Positions 22,917 to 33,186 of a stretch of DNA of 64,000 nt are shown here, piece after piece. The translations under genes and the position numbers were made by a program. The notes under the pieces were generated by a model, which saw only the letters and a list, made by a program, of their open reading frames with translations, was not told the DNA's origin and did not search any database. This DNA comes from Saccharothrix ecbatanensis (lineage in GTDB: Bacteria; Actinomycetota; Actinomycetes; Mycobacteriales; Pseudonocardiaceae): positions 2,728,001 to 2,792,000 of the forward strand of contig NZ_JACHMO010000001.1 in assembly GCF_014205015.1 (NCBI RefSeq), read 5' to 3'. How positions within the stretch are numbered: position 1 is the stretch's first letter; each line of letters starts with the position of its first letter.

Positions 22917-23951
22917 ATGCCGACGATCCGCGAGATCGCCCAGCTCTGCGGAGTGTCCGTGGCGACCGTTTCCCGCGTTTTCAACCAGCCCTTGACGGTC
23001 AGCCGGGAAAAGCGCGAAGTGGTGGAACGGGTGGCCCGCGAGCTGGACTACCGACCCAACGAGTCGGCACGCGCGTTGGCCACCAAGCGGTCCGGGCTGA
23101 TCGGCCTGGTGTGGGACACCGACCACCGCCGGCCGGGGTGGCGGCACCCGTACCTCCAGGAGTTGCTGATCGGCTTGAAGTCGGCGCTCAGCGCGCACGG
23201 GTACCACCTGCTGATGCTCGCCACGAGCGGGTCTGCGGCGTTGCGGGCGGTCGGCGCGTCCCTGGCCGACCCGGTGGCGTACGTGAACATGACCCGGCGG
23301 CACCACTTGGGCGGGCTGGTGCTCATCGACAGCGGGTCGGACGCGTCCGCGTTCACCGCGTTCGCGCAGTCGGGGCTGCCTTGCGTGGCGGTCGACGTGG
23401 ACGTCGACGGGCCGCGGGCCACCTACGTGACGTCGGACAACGTAGGCGGCGCGGCACTGGCCGTTCGGCACCTCGCCGCTGCCGGGCACCGCCGGATCGC
23501 GACCATCACCGGGCCGCGCACCAACCGCCCGTCGGTCGACCGCGTGACCGGATTCCGTGCGGCGATGGCGGAGGCAGGCCTGGACGTGCCGCCGGAGTAC
23601 GTGGTGGAGGGCGACTTCTACCGGCCCAGCGGCCAGGCGGCGATGCGGTCGCTGATCGCCCTGCCCGAGCCGCCGACCGCGGTGTTCTGCGCGAGCGACG
23701 AGATGGCCGTGGGTGCGCTGCTCGCCGCACGCCACGCGGGTTTGCGGGTGCCGGACGACCTGGCCGTCGTGGGGTTCGACGACATCGAGCTGGCCGCCTT
23801 GGTCGACCCGCCCCTCACCACGTTGGCGCAGGACAAGTCGGGTATCGGAGTGGCCGCGGCGCGCGCTGTGCTGACCATGGTGCACGGCGGCGAGACGCCC
23901 GAGCCCGCGTTCCTGCCGACCAAGCTCGTGGTGCGCGCCTCCAGCAGATGA
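22917..23951 (+). CDS. LacI-family transcriptional regulator, divergent from cebEFG
   Basis: 344 residues. N-terminal helix-turn-helix (TIREIAQLCGVSVATVSRVFN), hinge with NESARALATKRSGLIGL, then a periplasmic-binding-protein-like sensor domain ending FDDIELAALVDPPLTTLAQ. Occupies the place of cebR in streptomycetes, but the recognition helix (VSVATVSRVF) and the operator at 22887-22900 do not fit the classical CebR site, so it may be a different regulator controlling this transporter. Ribosome site AAGGGG. Confidence 0.88.
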   Translation: MPTIREIAQLCGVSVATVSRVFNQPLTVSREKREVVERVARELDYRPNESARALATKRSGLIGLVWDTDHRRPGWRHPYLQELLIGLKSALSAHGYHLLMLATSGSAALRAVGASLADPVAYVNMTRRHHLGGLVLIDSGSDASAFTAFAQSGLPCVAVDVDVDGPRATYVTSDNVGGAALAVRHLAAAGHRRIATITGPRTNRPSVDRVTGFRAAMAEAGLDVPPEYVVEGDFYRPSGQAAMRSLIALPEPPTAVFCASDEMAVGALLAARHAGLRVPDDLAVVGFDDIELAALVDPPLTTLAQDKSGIGVAAARAVLTMVHGGETPEPAFLPTKLVVRASSR

Positions 23952-23953
23952 CC

Positions 23954-24000
23954 CGGTCAGGGCTTGACGCGGTCAGGGCTTGACGCGGTCAGGGCTTGAC
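23954..24000. repeat. three tandem 16-bp repeats covering a gene end
   Basis: The unit CGGTCAGGGCTTGACG occurs three times. The third copy contains the last codons (Val-Lys-Pro) and stop of the minus-strand response regulator, so the stop context has been copied twice beyond the gene toward the convergent LacI gene. The period of 16 puts the copied TGA codons in different frames. Confidence 0.85.
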
Positions 24001-24618
24001 CCGCCCGGTGGCCCAGGCCCACGCGGCGATCGCGACCCGGTTCCGGGTGCCGGTCTTCTGCTGGACGGACGCGATGTGGTTCTTCACGGTGCCCGGCGAC
24101 AGGAAGAGTTCGGCGGCGATCTCGGCGTTGGTCCGGCCGACCGCGACCATGGCCACGACCTGGTCTTCCCGTTCGGTCAGCACGACGCTCGACTGTTCAC
24201 GCGGCAGTTCCCGGCCTCTGAGCAGCCGGACGGTGAGCTCCGGGCTGATGAGCATGTCGCCGTTGATCGCGGCCCGGACGGCTTCGATCAGCAGGGCCGG
24301 GGCGGAGCGCTTCAGGATGAACCCGGCGGCGCCGTGGCGCAGGGCGGCCTGGACGTACTCGTCCAGCCCGAACGTGGTGACCACGACGACGTGGATGCCG
24401 GAGCCGTCCAGCGCGCGGGCCACCTCGATGCCGTCGATGCCGGGCATCCGGATGTCGGCGAGCACCACGTCCGGCCTGATCGCGAGGGCGGTGTCGATCG
24501 CGGACCGGCCGTCGGCCGCCTCGGCCACCACCGTCAGGTCGGGCTGGGCGTCGAGGATCATACGGAAGGCGCCGCGGATGCCCTCCTGGTCGTCGGCGAG
24601 GAGGATTCGGGCGACCAC
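23989..24618 (-). CDS. NarL/FixJ-family response regulator
   Basis: 209 residues from GTG 24618 (protein MVARILLADDQEG). Receiver domain with acidic pair D9-D10 and phosphoacceptor Asp55 (VVLADIRMPG); LuxR helix-turn-helix TNAEIAAELFLSPGTVKNHIASV near the C-terminus. Its start lies about 60 bases inside the 3' end of the upstream histidine-kinase gene, an unusually long overlap that implies strict co-expression. Probably controls the divergent membrane-protein gene at 25785; targets are inference. Confidence 0.88.
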   Translation of the reverse strand: MVARILLADDQEGIRGAFRMILDAQPDLTVVAEAADGRSAIDTALAIRPDVVLADIRMPGIDGIEVARALDGSGIHVVVVTTFGLDEYVQAALRHGAAGFILKRSAPALLIEAVRAAINGDMLISPELTVRLLRGRELPREQSSVVLTEREDQVVAMVAVGRTNAEIAAELFLSPGTVKNHIASVQQKTGTRNRVAIAAWAWATGRVKP

Positions 24619-25664
24619 TCCGGTGATTGTGCCGGCGGTAGGCGCGCTGTCAGCGACCACCCGTCCGGCATTGCGCGGGTGACCAGTTCGCCGCCCTGTT
24701 CGGCGACGACCGCGGCCAGGCCGGGCAGTCCCGACCCGCCACGCCGCCGGCCGCGCGTGCCGCTCACGCCGTCGTTGGTCATCCTGACCTCCAAGGCCCC
24801 GGCCGAGTCGCCGACGTGCAGCTCGACGCGCGTCGCCCGCGGTGCGTGCCGCCGGACGTTGGTCAGGCCCTCGATCACGATCCGGTAGGCCAGGGCCGCG
24901 GTCTCCACCGGAACCGTCAACTCCGGGTCCAGGTGCAGGTCGACCCGCGCGGGACCGGCGGCGGAGAACCGTGCGGCTGCCTCACGGATGCCGCCCAGAT
25001 CGCCCACGGGGCCGAGAGGTCGGTCGTGGTGGAGCATGTCGAGCGTGCGGTCCAGCACCGACAGTGCCCGCTGACCCGCGGCCTCGACGCGTTCCAGCGC
25101 CGGCAGCGGATCGCCCGCGACCGCGCCCGCCTGGGCGTGCGCCACCATCTCGCTGATGTCGTGGGCGACGAAGTCGTGCAGGTCCCGGGCCAGCCGCAGC
25201 CGCAAAGCGGTGCGCGTGTCGGCCACCGCGCGCTCCTGCCGCACGTCCAGGGAACGCAGGTAGGCGCCCACCCCGGCGGCCACCAACGCGCCCAGTCCCC
25301 AGAACACGCACGCGCCCAGCACCTCCAGCGGCGACTCGGGCGTGAACACGCGCAGCAGCCAGCCGCCCGCGGCCAGACCCGCCACCACCGCGGCCAACAC
25401 CGCTCGCGGCGGTGGCGCGTACCGGACGGCCAGGCCCGCCGACACCATCAGCGCCGCGCTCTCCACCATCCCCAGCACGCCGGTGCCCCACTCCGGCTTG
25501 ACCGCGCCCAAGAGATGGGCCAACGTGAAGATCAGGGACACGCTTCCGGCCGTGAGGACCAACACGGGCAGACGCGGCCTCAGCCGTGGCCGGAACAGCC
25601 CGATCGCGTTCACCGCGACGGCGACCACCACCGGCAGCAGGACGACAGCCCAAGTCACGTTCAC
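24558..25664 (-). CDS. sensor histidine kinase (HisKA_3/NarX-DesK type)
   Basis: About 368 residues. Start taken at GTG 25664; GTG 25658 is also possible. Four to five N-terminal membrane helices without a large extracellular loop, then the dimerisation helix with phospho-His163 (RDLHDFVAHDISEMVAHAQ) and a GHKL ATPase domain (EGLTNVRRHAPRA, GSGLPGLAAVVAEQGG). The compact membrane sensor suggests detection of membrane-level signals. Overlaps its response regulator gene. Confidence 0.87.
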   Translation of the reverse strand: MNVTWAVVLLPVVVAVAVNAIGLFRPRLRPRLPVLVLTAGSVSLIFTLAHLLGAVKPEWGTGVLGMVESAALMVSAGLAVRYAPPPRAVLAAVVAGLAAGGWLLRVFTPESPLEVLGACVFWGLGALVAAGVGAYLRSLDVRQERAVADTRTALRLRLARDLHDFVAHDISEMVAHAQAGAVAGDPLPALERVEAAGQRALSVLDRTLDMLHHDRPLGPVGDLGGIREAAARFSAAGPARVDLHLDPELTVPVETAALAYRIVIEGLTNVRRHAPRATRVELHVGDSAGALEVRMTNDGVSGTRGRRRGGSGLPGLAAVVAEQGGELVTRAMPDGWSLTARLPPAQSPEWSPESSSPTTRRASAAPSV

Positions 25665-25784
25665 CCCAAGACGATAAGCACATCCGCCGATCGCATGACG
25701 AGTGCCGAACGGCACCTCTTCCGCGAACACCGGTGCCGAACGGCATCTGGCTCGCCACCCGGCCACGGCGGAAGGCTCGACCAC

Positions 25785-26783
25785 ATGAAGAAACTGTCTA
25801 CTTCGGACCGGTGGGGCTACGCGGCAGCGCTGTGGGCGTTGACCTACGGCGTACTCGGCGTCGCCTGGGCGTTGGGGATGCCGGGGTACCCGTGGGGCGC
25901 CAGCGATTCCGATCCGGACGGGGCGTTGTCCGTCCTGGCCGGCACAACACCGGGCTTCGGCTGGTGGATCGCCTCGTTCTCCCTGGTCACCGCGGCCTCC
26001 GCGCTGGCGCTGACCGGGAACAGCGGCCACCGCGCGCCGTTGGTCCCGGCCTGGACGATCGCCGCGCTCCTGGTCCTGGTCATCCCCGACTCCCGGCTGC
26101 TGATGGGGGTCGCCTACACACCGTTGCTGACGGTCGCCCCTCTGTTCGGCTGGGAGCTGGGCGGCACCACGTTCGCCGACGCCTGGCCGTGGCCGGTGCT
26201 GAACCAGCTCGTCTGCGTGCTCGGCGGCCTGCTGCTGGCCGCCGCAGCGCTGGCGTACGGGCGCAAGCGGGAAGGCCGGACGTGGTTCACCCCTGAACGC
26301 GGGCGCGTCGCCGTGTACGTGGCGTTCGCCGCGCCGCTGGTGTACTGCGCGACGCGGTGGGCGTGGGCGCTCGGCATCCCTCTCGGCGTGACCGGCGAGT
26401 TCATGGCCGAAGGTGAGGACGGCATGTGGCTGGCCGGCGCGTACCTGGCGACCTTCGGCGCGTTCGGCGGCGTGCTCACCCTGGGACTGATCCAGCGGTG
26501 GGGCGAGGTCTTCCCGCGCTGGATCCCCGGCCTGCGCGGCAAGCGGGTGCCCCCGATGCTCGCGGTCATCCCGGCCGGCTTCGTCGCCATCATCGTCACC
26601 GTGGCCGGGTTCACCTATATCCGCTTCGCCATCGCCGGCCACTTCACCGCCGACGAATGGGGCGCCTGGCTGCCGGAGTGCTTCTGGCCGATCTGGGGCG
26701 CCGCACTCGCCACCGCCGCCATCTCCTACCACCAGCGCCGCAAGCGTCCGGCACGCCCCATGTCGGCCGCCGGCACCCGGTAA
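25785..26783 (+). CDS. multi-spanning membrane protein, unknown function
   Basis: 332 residues with about eight hydrophobic segments (YAAALWALTYGVLGVAWAL, WWIASFSLVTAASALAL, AAALAYG and others) and few polar loops; the C-terminus is basic. Ribosome site GGAAGG. Divergent from the histidine kinase/response regulator pair with a 120-bp gap, an arrangement often seen when the two-component system controls the membrane protein. No family recognised with confidence. Confidence 0.75.
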   Translation: MKKLSTSDRWGYAAALWALTYGVLGVAWALGMPGYPWGASDSDPDGALSVLAGTTPGFGWWIASFSLVTAASALALTGNSGHRAPLVPAWTIAALLVLVIPDSRLLMGVAYTPLLTVAPLFGWELGGTTFADAWPWPVLNQLVCVLGGLLLAAAALAYGRKREGRTWFTPERGRVAVYVAFAAPLVYCATRWAWALGIPLGVTGEFMAEGEDGMWLAGAYLATFGAFGGVLTLGLIQRWGEVFPRWIPGLRGKRVPPMLAVIPAGFVAIIVTVAGFTYIRFAIAGHFTADEWGAWLPECFWPIWGAALATAAISYHQRRKRPARPMSAAGTR

Positions 26784-26789
26784 ACCCGG

Positions 26790-27029
26790 TTGCCGTCCGA
26801 TGCGATCCTGGTGGCCGACGGCGACACCGGGGAGAGCTGGTTGGCGAAGCGGCGGTACGTGGCGAGGGGTGTGCCCGGCGGCTACCGGATCTGGGACAAC
26901 AAGGCGCGGCGGTGGTGGGGCGACCACTACGAGCTGTGCCCCGACGACCTGCTCGCCGAGCTGAACGGCGCCGCCGACCCCGCGCGGATCACCGCCCTGC
27001 TCAAGCGCTACCGGTCGCTCCGGCGCTGA
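26790..27029 (+). CDS. small hypothetical protein (79 aa)
   Basis: Reads from a TTG at 26790, six bases after the previous stop, with no clear ribosome site, so the start is uncertain. Trp-rich core (YRIWDNKARRWWGDHYELCPDDLLAEL) and a basic C-terminus. It ends one base before the convergent icmF gene. Coding-like codon use and tight packing support it; function unknown. Confidence 0.5.
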   Translation: MPSDAILVADGDTGESWLAKRRYVARGVPGGYRIWDNKARRWWGDHYELCPDDLLAELNGAADPARITALLKRYRSLRR

Positions 27030-27030
27030 C

Positions 27031-30000
27031 TCAGACGTTGCGCCGGTACTGGCCGCCCACCTCGAAGAACGCCTCGGTGATCTGGCCCAGCGTGCACACC
27101 CGCGCCGCGTCCATCAGCACCGCGAACACGTTCTCCCCCGACGCCGCCGCCTCCTTCAGCCGCCGCAACGCGGGCTCGGCCTCGGCCGCGTGCGCGGCGG
27201 CGAAGGCGCGGGTCCGCTCGACCTGGGAACGCTTCTCGTCCTCCGTCGCACGGGCCAACTCGATGGTCACGTGCTCGCGCGACCCGTCCTCCGGCAGGAA
27301 CGTGTTCACGCCGATCAACGGCAGCGAACCGTCGTGCTTGCGCTGCTCGTACAGCATCGACTCGTCCTGGATCCGGCCACGCTGGTACCCGGTCTCCATC
27401 GCGCCCAGCACACCGCCGCGCTCGGAGAGCCGGTCGAACTCCGCCAGCACCGCCTCCTCGACCAGGTCGGTCAGCTCCTCGATCACGAACGAGCCCTGCA
27501 ACGGGTTCTCGTTCGCCGACAGGCCCCACTCCTTGTTGATGATGAGCTGGATCGCCATCGCCCGCCGCACCGACGACTCGGTCGGCGTCGTGATCGCCTC
27601 GTCGTACGCGTTGGTGTGCAAAGAGTTCGTGTTGTCGTACAAAGCGCACAACGCCTGCAACGTGGTGCGGATGTCGTTGAAGTCCATCTCCTGCGCGTGC
27701 AGCGACCGCCCCGACGTCTGCACGTGGTACTTGAACTTCTGCGAACGGTCGTTCGCGCCGTAGCGCTCGCGCATCGCGATCGCCCAGATCCGCCGCGCCA
27801 CCCGGCCGATCACGCTGTACTCGGCGTCCATCCCGTTGGAGAAGAAGAACGACAGGTTCGGCGCGAAGTCGTCGATCCTCATCCCCCGCGCCAGGTACGA
27901 CTCGACGTACGTGAACCCGTTGGCCAGCGTGAACGCCAGCTGGCTGATGGGGTTCGCCCCCGCCTCGGCGATGTGGTAGCCCGAGATCGACACCGAGTAG
28001 AAGTTCCGCACCTTCTGCTGGATGAACCACTCCTGGATGTCGGCCATCATCCGCAGCGAGAACTCGGTGGAGAAGATGCAGGTGTTCTGCCCCTGGTCCT
28101 CCTTGAGGATGTCCGCCTGCACGGTCCCGCGCACGGTCGCCAGCGCCCACGCCTTCAGCTGGTCCGCCTCCGCCGACGACGGCTCACGGCCGTGTTCGGC
28201 GCGGAACTTGTCGACCTGCTGGTCGACCACCGTGTTCAGGAAGAACGCCAGGATCGTCGGCGCCGGGCCGTTGATCGTCATCGACACCGACGTGTTCGGC
28301 GCGGTCAGGTCGAAACCGTCGTAGAGCGCCTTCATGTCGTCGAGCGTCGCGATCGACACCCCGGACGTGCCGACCTTGCCGTAGACGTCCGGCGGGGTGT
28401 CGGGGTCGCGCCCGTACAGCGTCACCGAGTCGAACGCGGTCGACAGCCGGGTCGCCGGCGAGCCCTTCGACAGGTACTTGAACCGCCGGTTGGTGCGGAA
28501 CGCGTCACCCTCCCCCGCGAACATCCGCGCCGGGTCCTCGCCGTCCCGCTTGAACGGGAAAACCCCCGCTGTGTAAGGGAAGTAGCCCGGCAGGTTCTCC
28601 CGACGCAGGAACCGCAGCAACGTGCCGTCGTCGTCATAGCGCGGCAGCGACACGCGGCGCACCTTGTTGCCGGACAACGTCTCCCGCGTCAGCTGGGTGT
28701 GGAGCTCCTTGTCCCGCACCCGCACCACGAGCTCGTCACCGCTGTAGCCCTCCACCATCGTCGGCCACGACGCCAGCAGCTCCGCCGACACCGCGTCGAC
28801 CTGCTTCTCCGCCGACTCCAGCAGCGACGAGATCGCCGCCGTGTCGTGCCCCGCCTCCTCCAGCTCTGCCCGCGCCGCACGCAGGTGCGCCACCCGCCGC
28901 ACCGCGTCCACGTGCGTCTCGGTCGCACGGTGGTAGCCGCGTACCGTCTCGGCGATCTCGGCCAGGTACCGCACGCGCGTCGCGGGCACGACGGTCGCCG
29001 CCGACGTCGAGACCTTCCCCGACACCACCGGCAACGCGCCCTCGGCGACGTCCAGCCCGCGCTTCGTCAACTCGTCGCGCAAGTGCTGGTAGAGGGCCGT
29101 CACGCCGTCGTCGTTGAACGTCGCCGCCGATGTGCCGAAGACCGGCATGTCCTCCCACGACGCGCCGAACGCCTCCCGGTTGCGCACCAGCTGGCGGGCC
29201 ACGTCACGGCGGGCGTCCTCCGCGCCCCGGCGCTCGAACTTGTTGATCGCCACCGCGTCCGCGAAGTCCAGCATGTCGATCTTCTCCAGCTGCGACGCGG
29301 CGCCGAACTCCGGCGTCATCACGTACAGCGAGAGGTCCACGAACGGCACGATGGCCGCGTCGCCCTGGCCGATGCCCGGCGTCTCCACCACGATCAGGTC
29401 GAACCCGGCGGCCTTGCACGCCAGGATCGCGTCACCCAGGCCGTCCGGCACCTCCGAGCCGGCCCGCCGGGTCGCCATCGAGCGGAAGAAGACGCGGTCG
29501 CCGTCCAGGCAGTTCATCCGGATCCGGTCGCCGAGCAGCGCGCCGCCGCCACGCCGCCGGGTCGGGTCGACGGCCAGCACCGCGACCCGCAGCTTGTCCT
29601 GCTGGTCCAGCCGGAACCGGCGGACCAGCTCGTCGGTCAGCGACGACTTGCCGGAACCACCCGTTCCAGTGATACCCAGGACCGGCGCCGCGCGATCGGC
29701 CGCCGTCCGCACCATCCGCTCACGCACGTCCGCGGGGAGCGCACCGGCCTCGATGAGCGTGATGGCGCGGGCCAGCACGTCCTCGCTGCCGGTGAACAGG
29801 CCGTCCCACGACGACGGCGGACGCTCGGCCAGTGACTGGTCGCACTCCTCCACCATCGTGTTGATCATGCGGGCGAGGCCGAGCTCCTGGCCGTCGGCCG
29901 GGGAGAAGATGCGCGCGACACCACGTGAGTGCAGCAGCTCGATCTCCTCCGGCACGATGACGCCGCCACCGCCGCCGTAGACCTTGATGTGCTGCGCGCC

Positions 30001-30270
30001 GCGTTCGGCCAGGAGTTCCACCAGATAGGTGAAGTACTCGACGTGTCCGCCCTGGTAGGCGCTGATCGCGATGCCCTGGACGTCCTCCTGCACGGCCGCG
30101 GCGACGACCTCGCGCACCGACCGGTTGTGGCCGAGGTGGACGACCTCCGCGCCCTGCGACTGGAGGATCCGGCGCATGATGTTGATCGCCGCGTCGTGCC
30201 CGTCGAACAGGCTGGCCGCGGTCACGAAACGGACCGGGTGCAGCGGGTTGTGCAGCGATGTGGCGGTCAC
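27031..30270 (-). CDS. icmF: fused isobutyryl-CoA mutase IcmF
   Basis: 1079 residues from a GTG behind AAGGAG. Domain order: N-terminal B12-binding domain (FDGHDAAIN at 22-30, His25 as cobalt ligand, glycine cluster near 98-103), a MeaI-type G-protein chaperone with P-loop GITGTGGSGKSS (199-210), then the methylmalonyl-CoA-mutase-like TIM barrel. Length and fusion are those of IcmF, which interconverts isobutyryl-CoA and n-butyryl-CoA (some members use pivalyl- or isovaleryl-CoA) and uses GTP to protect the cofactor. Cytosolic; links valine breakdown to butyryl-CoA for fatty acid or polyketide use. Monocistronic here. Confidence 0.95.
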   Translation of the reverse strand: MTATSLHNPLHPVRFVTAASLFDGHDAAINIMRRILQSQGAEVVHLGHNRSVREVVAAAVQEDVQGIAISAYQGGHVEYFTYLVELLAERGAQHIKVYGGGGGVIVPEEIELLHSRGVARIFSPADGQELGLARMINTMVEECDQSLAERPPSSWDGLFTGSEDVLARAITLIEAGALPADVRERMVRTAADRAAPVLGITGTGGSGKSSLTDELVRRFRLDQQDKLRVAVLAVDPTRRRGGGALLGDRIRMNCLDGDRVFFRSMATRRAGSEVPDGLGDAILACKAAGFDLIVVETPGIGQGDAAIVPFVDLSLYVMTPEFGAASQLEKIDMLDFADAVAINKFERRGAEDARRDVARQLVRNREAFGASWEDMPVFGTSAATFNDDGVTALYQHLRDELTKRGLDVAEGALPVVSGKVSTSAATVVPATRVRYLAEIAETVRGYHRATETHVDAVRRVAHLRAARAELEEAGHDTAAISSLLESAEKQVDAVSAELLASWPTMVEGYSGDELVVRVRDKELHTQLTRETLSGNKVRRVSLPRYDDDGTLLRFLRRENLPGYFPYTAGVFPFKRDGEDPARMFAGEGDAFRTNRRFKYLSKGSPATRLSTAFDSVTLYGRDPDTPPDVYGKVGTSGVSIATLDDMKALYDGFDLTAPNTSVSMTINGPAPTILAFFLNTVVDQQVDKFRAEHGREPSSAEADQLKAWALATVRGTVQADILKEDQGQNTCIFSTEFSLRMMADIQEWFIQQKVRNFYSVSISGYHIAEAGANPISQLAFTLANGFTYVESYLARGMRIDDFAPNLSFFFSNGMDAEYSVIGRVARRIWAIAMRERYGANDRSQKFKYHVQTSGRSLHAQEMDFNDIRTTLQALCALYDNTNSLHTNAYDEAITTPTESSVRRAMAIQLIINKEWGLSANENPLQGSFVIEELTDLVEEAVLAEFDRLSERGGVLGAMETGYQRGRIQDESMLYEQRKHDGSLPLIGVNTFLPEDGSREHVTIELARATEDEKRSQVERTRAFAAAHAAEAEPALRRLKEAAASGENVFAVLMDAARVCTLGQITEAFFEVGGQYRRNV

Positions 30271-30455
30271 GACGGCTCCTTCGGGCAGCGCTGGACTACC
30301 ACCAGATTACTAGGACATCCGTCTATCGGAAGTACGATGGAGTTGTGTGCCAGGTCACCCGCCGGCACGGTCGCGTCGATCGTTTTCGCAACCCTGGCCG
30401 TACCCCTCACTGACTTAGCGTGTAACTTCCGTCCAAACGGGGTAGAGGATCTTCC

Positions 30456-30623
30456 ATGAGCAGCACACCTATCTACGACGAGCTGGCCGCCATCCTGCTC
30501 GCCGACAACCCGGGGACGACCGAGAAGGCGACCGCCGGGAAACAGCAGCCCGAACCGGCGTCCGAGACCTCGAAGCAGGTCCGCACCGGTGGCCGACGAC
30601 GCAAGCCCGAGCCGGACGCCTGA
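30456..30623 (+). CDS. very small hypothetical protein (55 aa)
   Basis: ATG with AGGA ribosome site 5-6 bases upstream; protein starts MSSTPIYDELAAILLADNPG and ends with a basic, Pro/Glu-containing tail GGRRRKPEPDA. An amphipathic N-terminal helix and disordered tail are all that can be seen. It sits between icmF (divergent) and the AlkB-like gene and is followed at once by a hairpin. Plausible but unproven gene. Confidence 0.55.
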   Translation: MSSTPIYDELAAILLADNPGTTEKATAGKQQPEPASETSKQVRTGGRRRKPEPDA

Positions 30624-30645
30624 GCTTTCAGTTAACACTGAAGCT
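30624..30645 (+). terminator. hairpin TTCAGT-taac-ACTGAA just after the small ORF
   Basis: Perfect 6-bp inverted repeat with a 4-base loop, extended to AGC/GCT with one bulged T, starting right after the stop codon at 30621-30623. Probably a weak terminator; it could also be an operator for the gene at 30700. Confidence 0.45.
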
Positions 30646-30662
30646 ATAGAGTTCACTGCGGG

Positions 30663-30678
30663 TCGAACGCGTGTTCGA
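30663..30678. promoter_or_regulatory. LexA/SOS box TCGAACGCGTGTTCGA upstream of alkB-like gene
   Basis: Perfect TCGAAC-N4-GTTCGA palindrome, 22 bases before the ATG of the AlkB-like gene. A -10-like TATGCT begins 10 bases after the box, so LexA bound here would block the promoter or transcript start. Predicts DNA-damage induction. Confidence 0.88.
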
Positions 30679-30699
30679 CTCTCGGGTTATGCTGCGCTC

Positions 30700-31317
30700 A
30701 TGCAGGTGTCGCTGTTCGACGACGGCGCGGAGACGCCCGCCCTGCGCCCGCTGGCCGGTATCCGGCGGACGGTGCTCGGTGACGGCGCCTGGGTCGACGT
30801 GCTCCCCGGCTGGCTGACCGGCGCGGACGCGCTGTTCCAGGGCCTGGCCGCCGAGGTGCCCTGGCGTGCCGAACGCAGGCAGATGTACGAGCGCGTGGTC
30901 GACGTCCCGCGCCTGCTCTGCTTCTACGACGAGGACATGCCGCTGCCGGAGCCGGTGCTGACGCGTGCCCGTGCGGAGCTCACCGCCTGGTACGCCGAGG
31001 AGTTGGGCGAGCCGTTCCGCACCGCAGGCCTCTGCTACTACCGCGACGGGCGCGACTCCGTGGCCTGGCACGGTGACACGATCGGACGCGGTTCGAGCGA
31101 GGACACGATGGTGGCGATCGTGTCCGTCGGCGCTCCGCGCGCGTTGGCGTTGCGGCCCCGTGGCGGCGGCGCGACGGTCCGGTACGCGCTGGGGCACGGG
31201 GACCTGATCGTGATGGGCGGCTCGTGCCAGCGGACGTGGGAGCACGCGGTGCCGAAGTCCGCCAAGCCGGTCGGACCCCGGATCAGCGTCCAGTTCCGAC
31301 CGCGGGGCGTGCGCTGA
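30700..31317 (+). CDS. AlkB-like Fe(II)/2-oxoglutarate dioxygenase
   Basis: 205 residues. Iron ligands: H-x-D in VAWHGDTIGR and the distal His in WEHAVPKSAK; 2-oxoglutarate-binding Arg in GPRISVQFRPR. AlkB-type core without extra domains; typical of proteins that reverse 1-methyladenine and 3-methylcytosine damage in DNA or RNA. The nearby LexA box links it to the SOS response rather than to the Ada regulon used in Escherichia coli. Confidence 0.9.
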   Translation: MQVSLFDDGAETPALRPLAGIRRTVLGDGAWVDVLPGWLTGADALFQGLAAEVPWRAERRQMYERVVDVPRLLCFYDEDMPLPEPVLTRARAELTAWYAEELGEPFRTAGLCYYRDGRDSVAWHGDTIGRGSSEDTMVAIVSVGAPRALALRPRGGGATVRYALGHGDLIVMGGSCQRTWEHAVPKSAKPVGPRISVQFRPRGVR

Positions 31318-31410
31318 GCTGTTGCTGTTCGGACCACGGACGGACCGCCCGATTCGGCTCAACCGGGCGGTCCGGGCGTCGTCGCTGGTAGTGCCCGGAA
31401 TTACTGGTCC

Positions 31411-33142
<1,732 letters not shown>

Positions 33143-33154
33143 TCTTCGTGGTCG

Positions 33155-33186
33155 GCGGGCCGCCTTGCCTCGCGGCGGCGGTCCGC
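33155..33186. terminator. terminator hairpin between cellulase and ATP-grasp genes
   Basis: 10-bp stem (GCGGGCCGCC with GGCGGTCCGC, one G-T wobble) and a 12-base loop, 12 bases after the cellulase stop and touching the stop of the convergent gene. Confidence 0.6.

Noticed and set aside
22917..23951. Naming the divergent LacI gene cebR
   Set aside because: Recognition helix and nearby palindrome do not fit the classical CebR site, so the name would be based on position only.
24558..26927. Single 789-codon frame covering the kinase and beyond
   Set aside because: The N-terminal 420 residues are antisense to the membrane-protein gene at 25785 and lack domain similarity; the kinase proper starts near 25664.
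27190..29835. 881-codon open frame antisense to icmF
   Set aside because: Shadow of the conserved IcmF gene; composition is that of a reverse-frame artefact.
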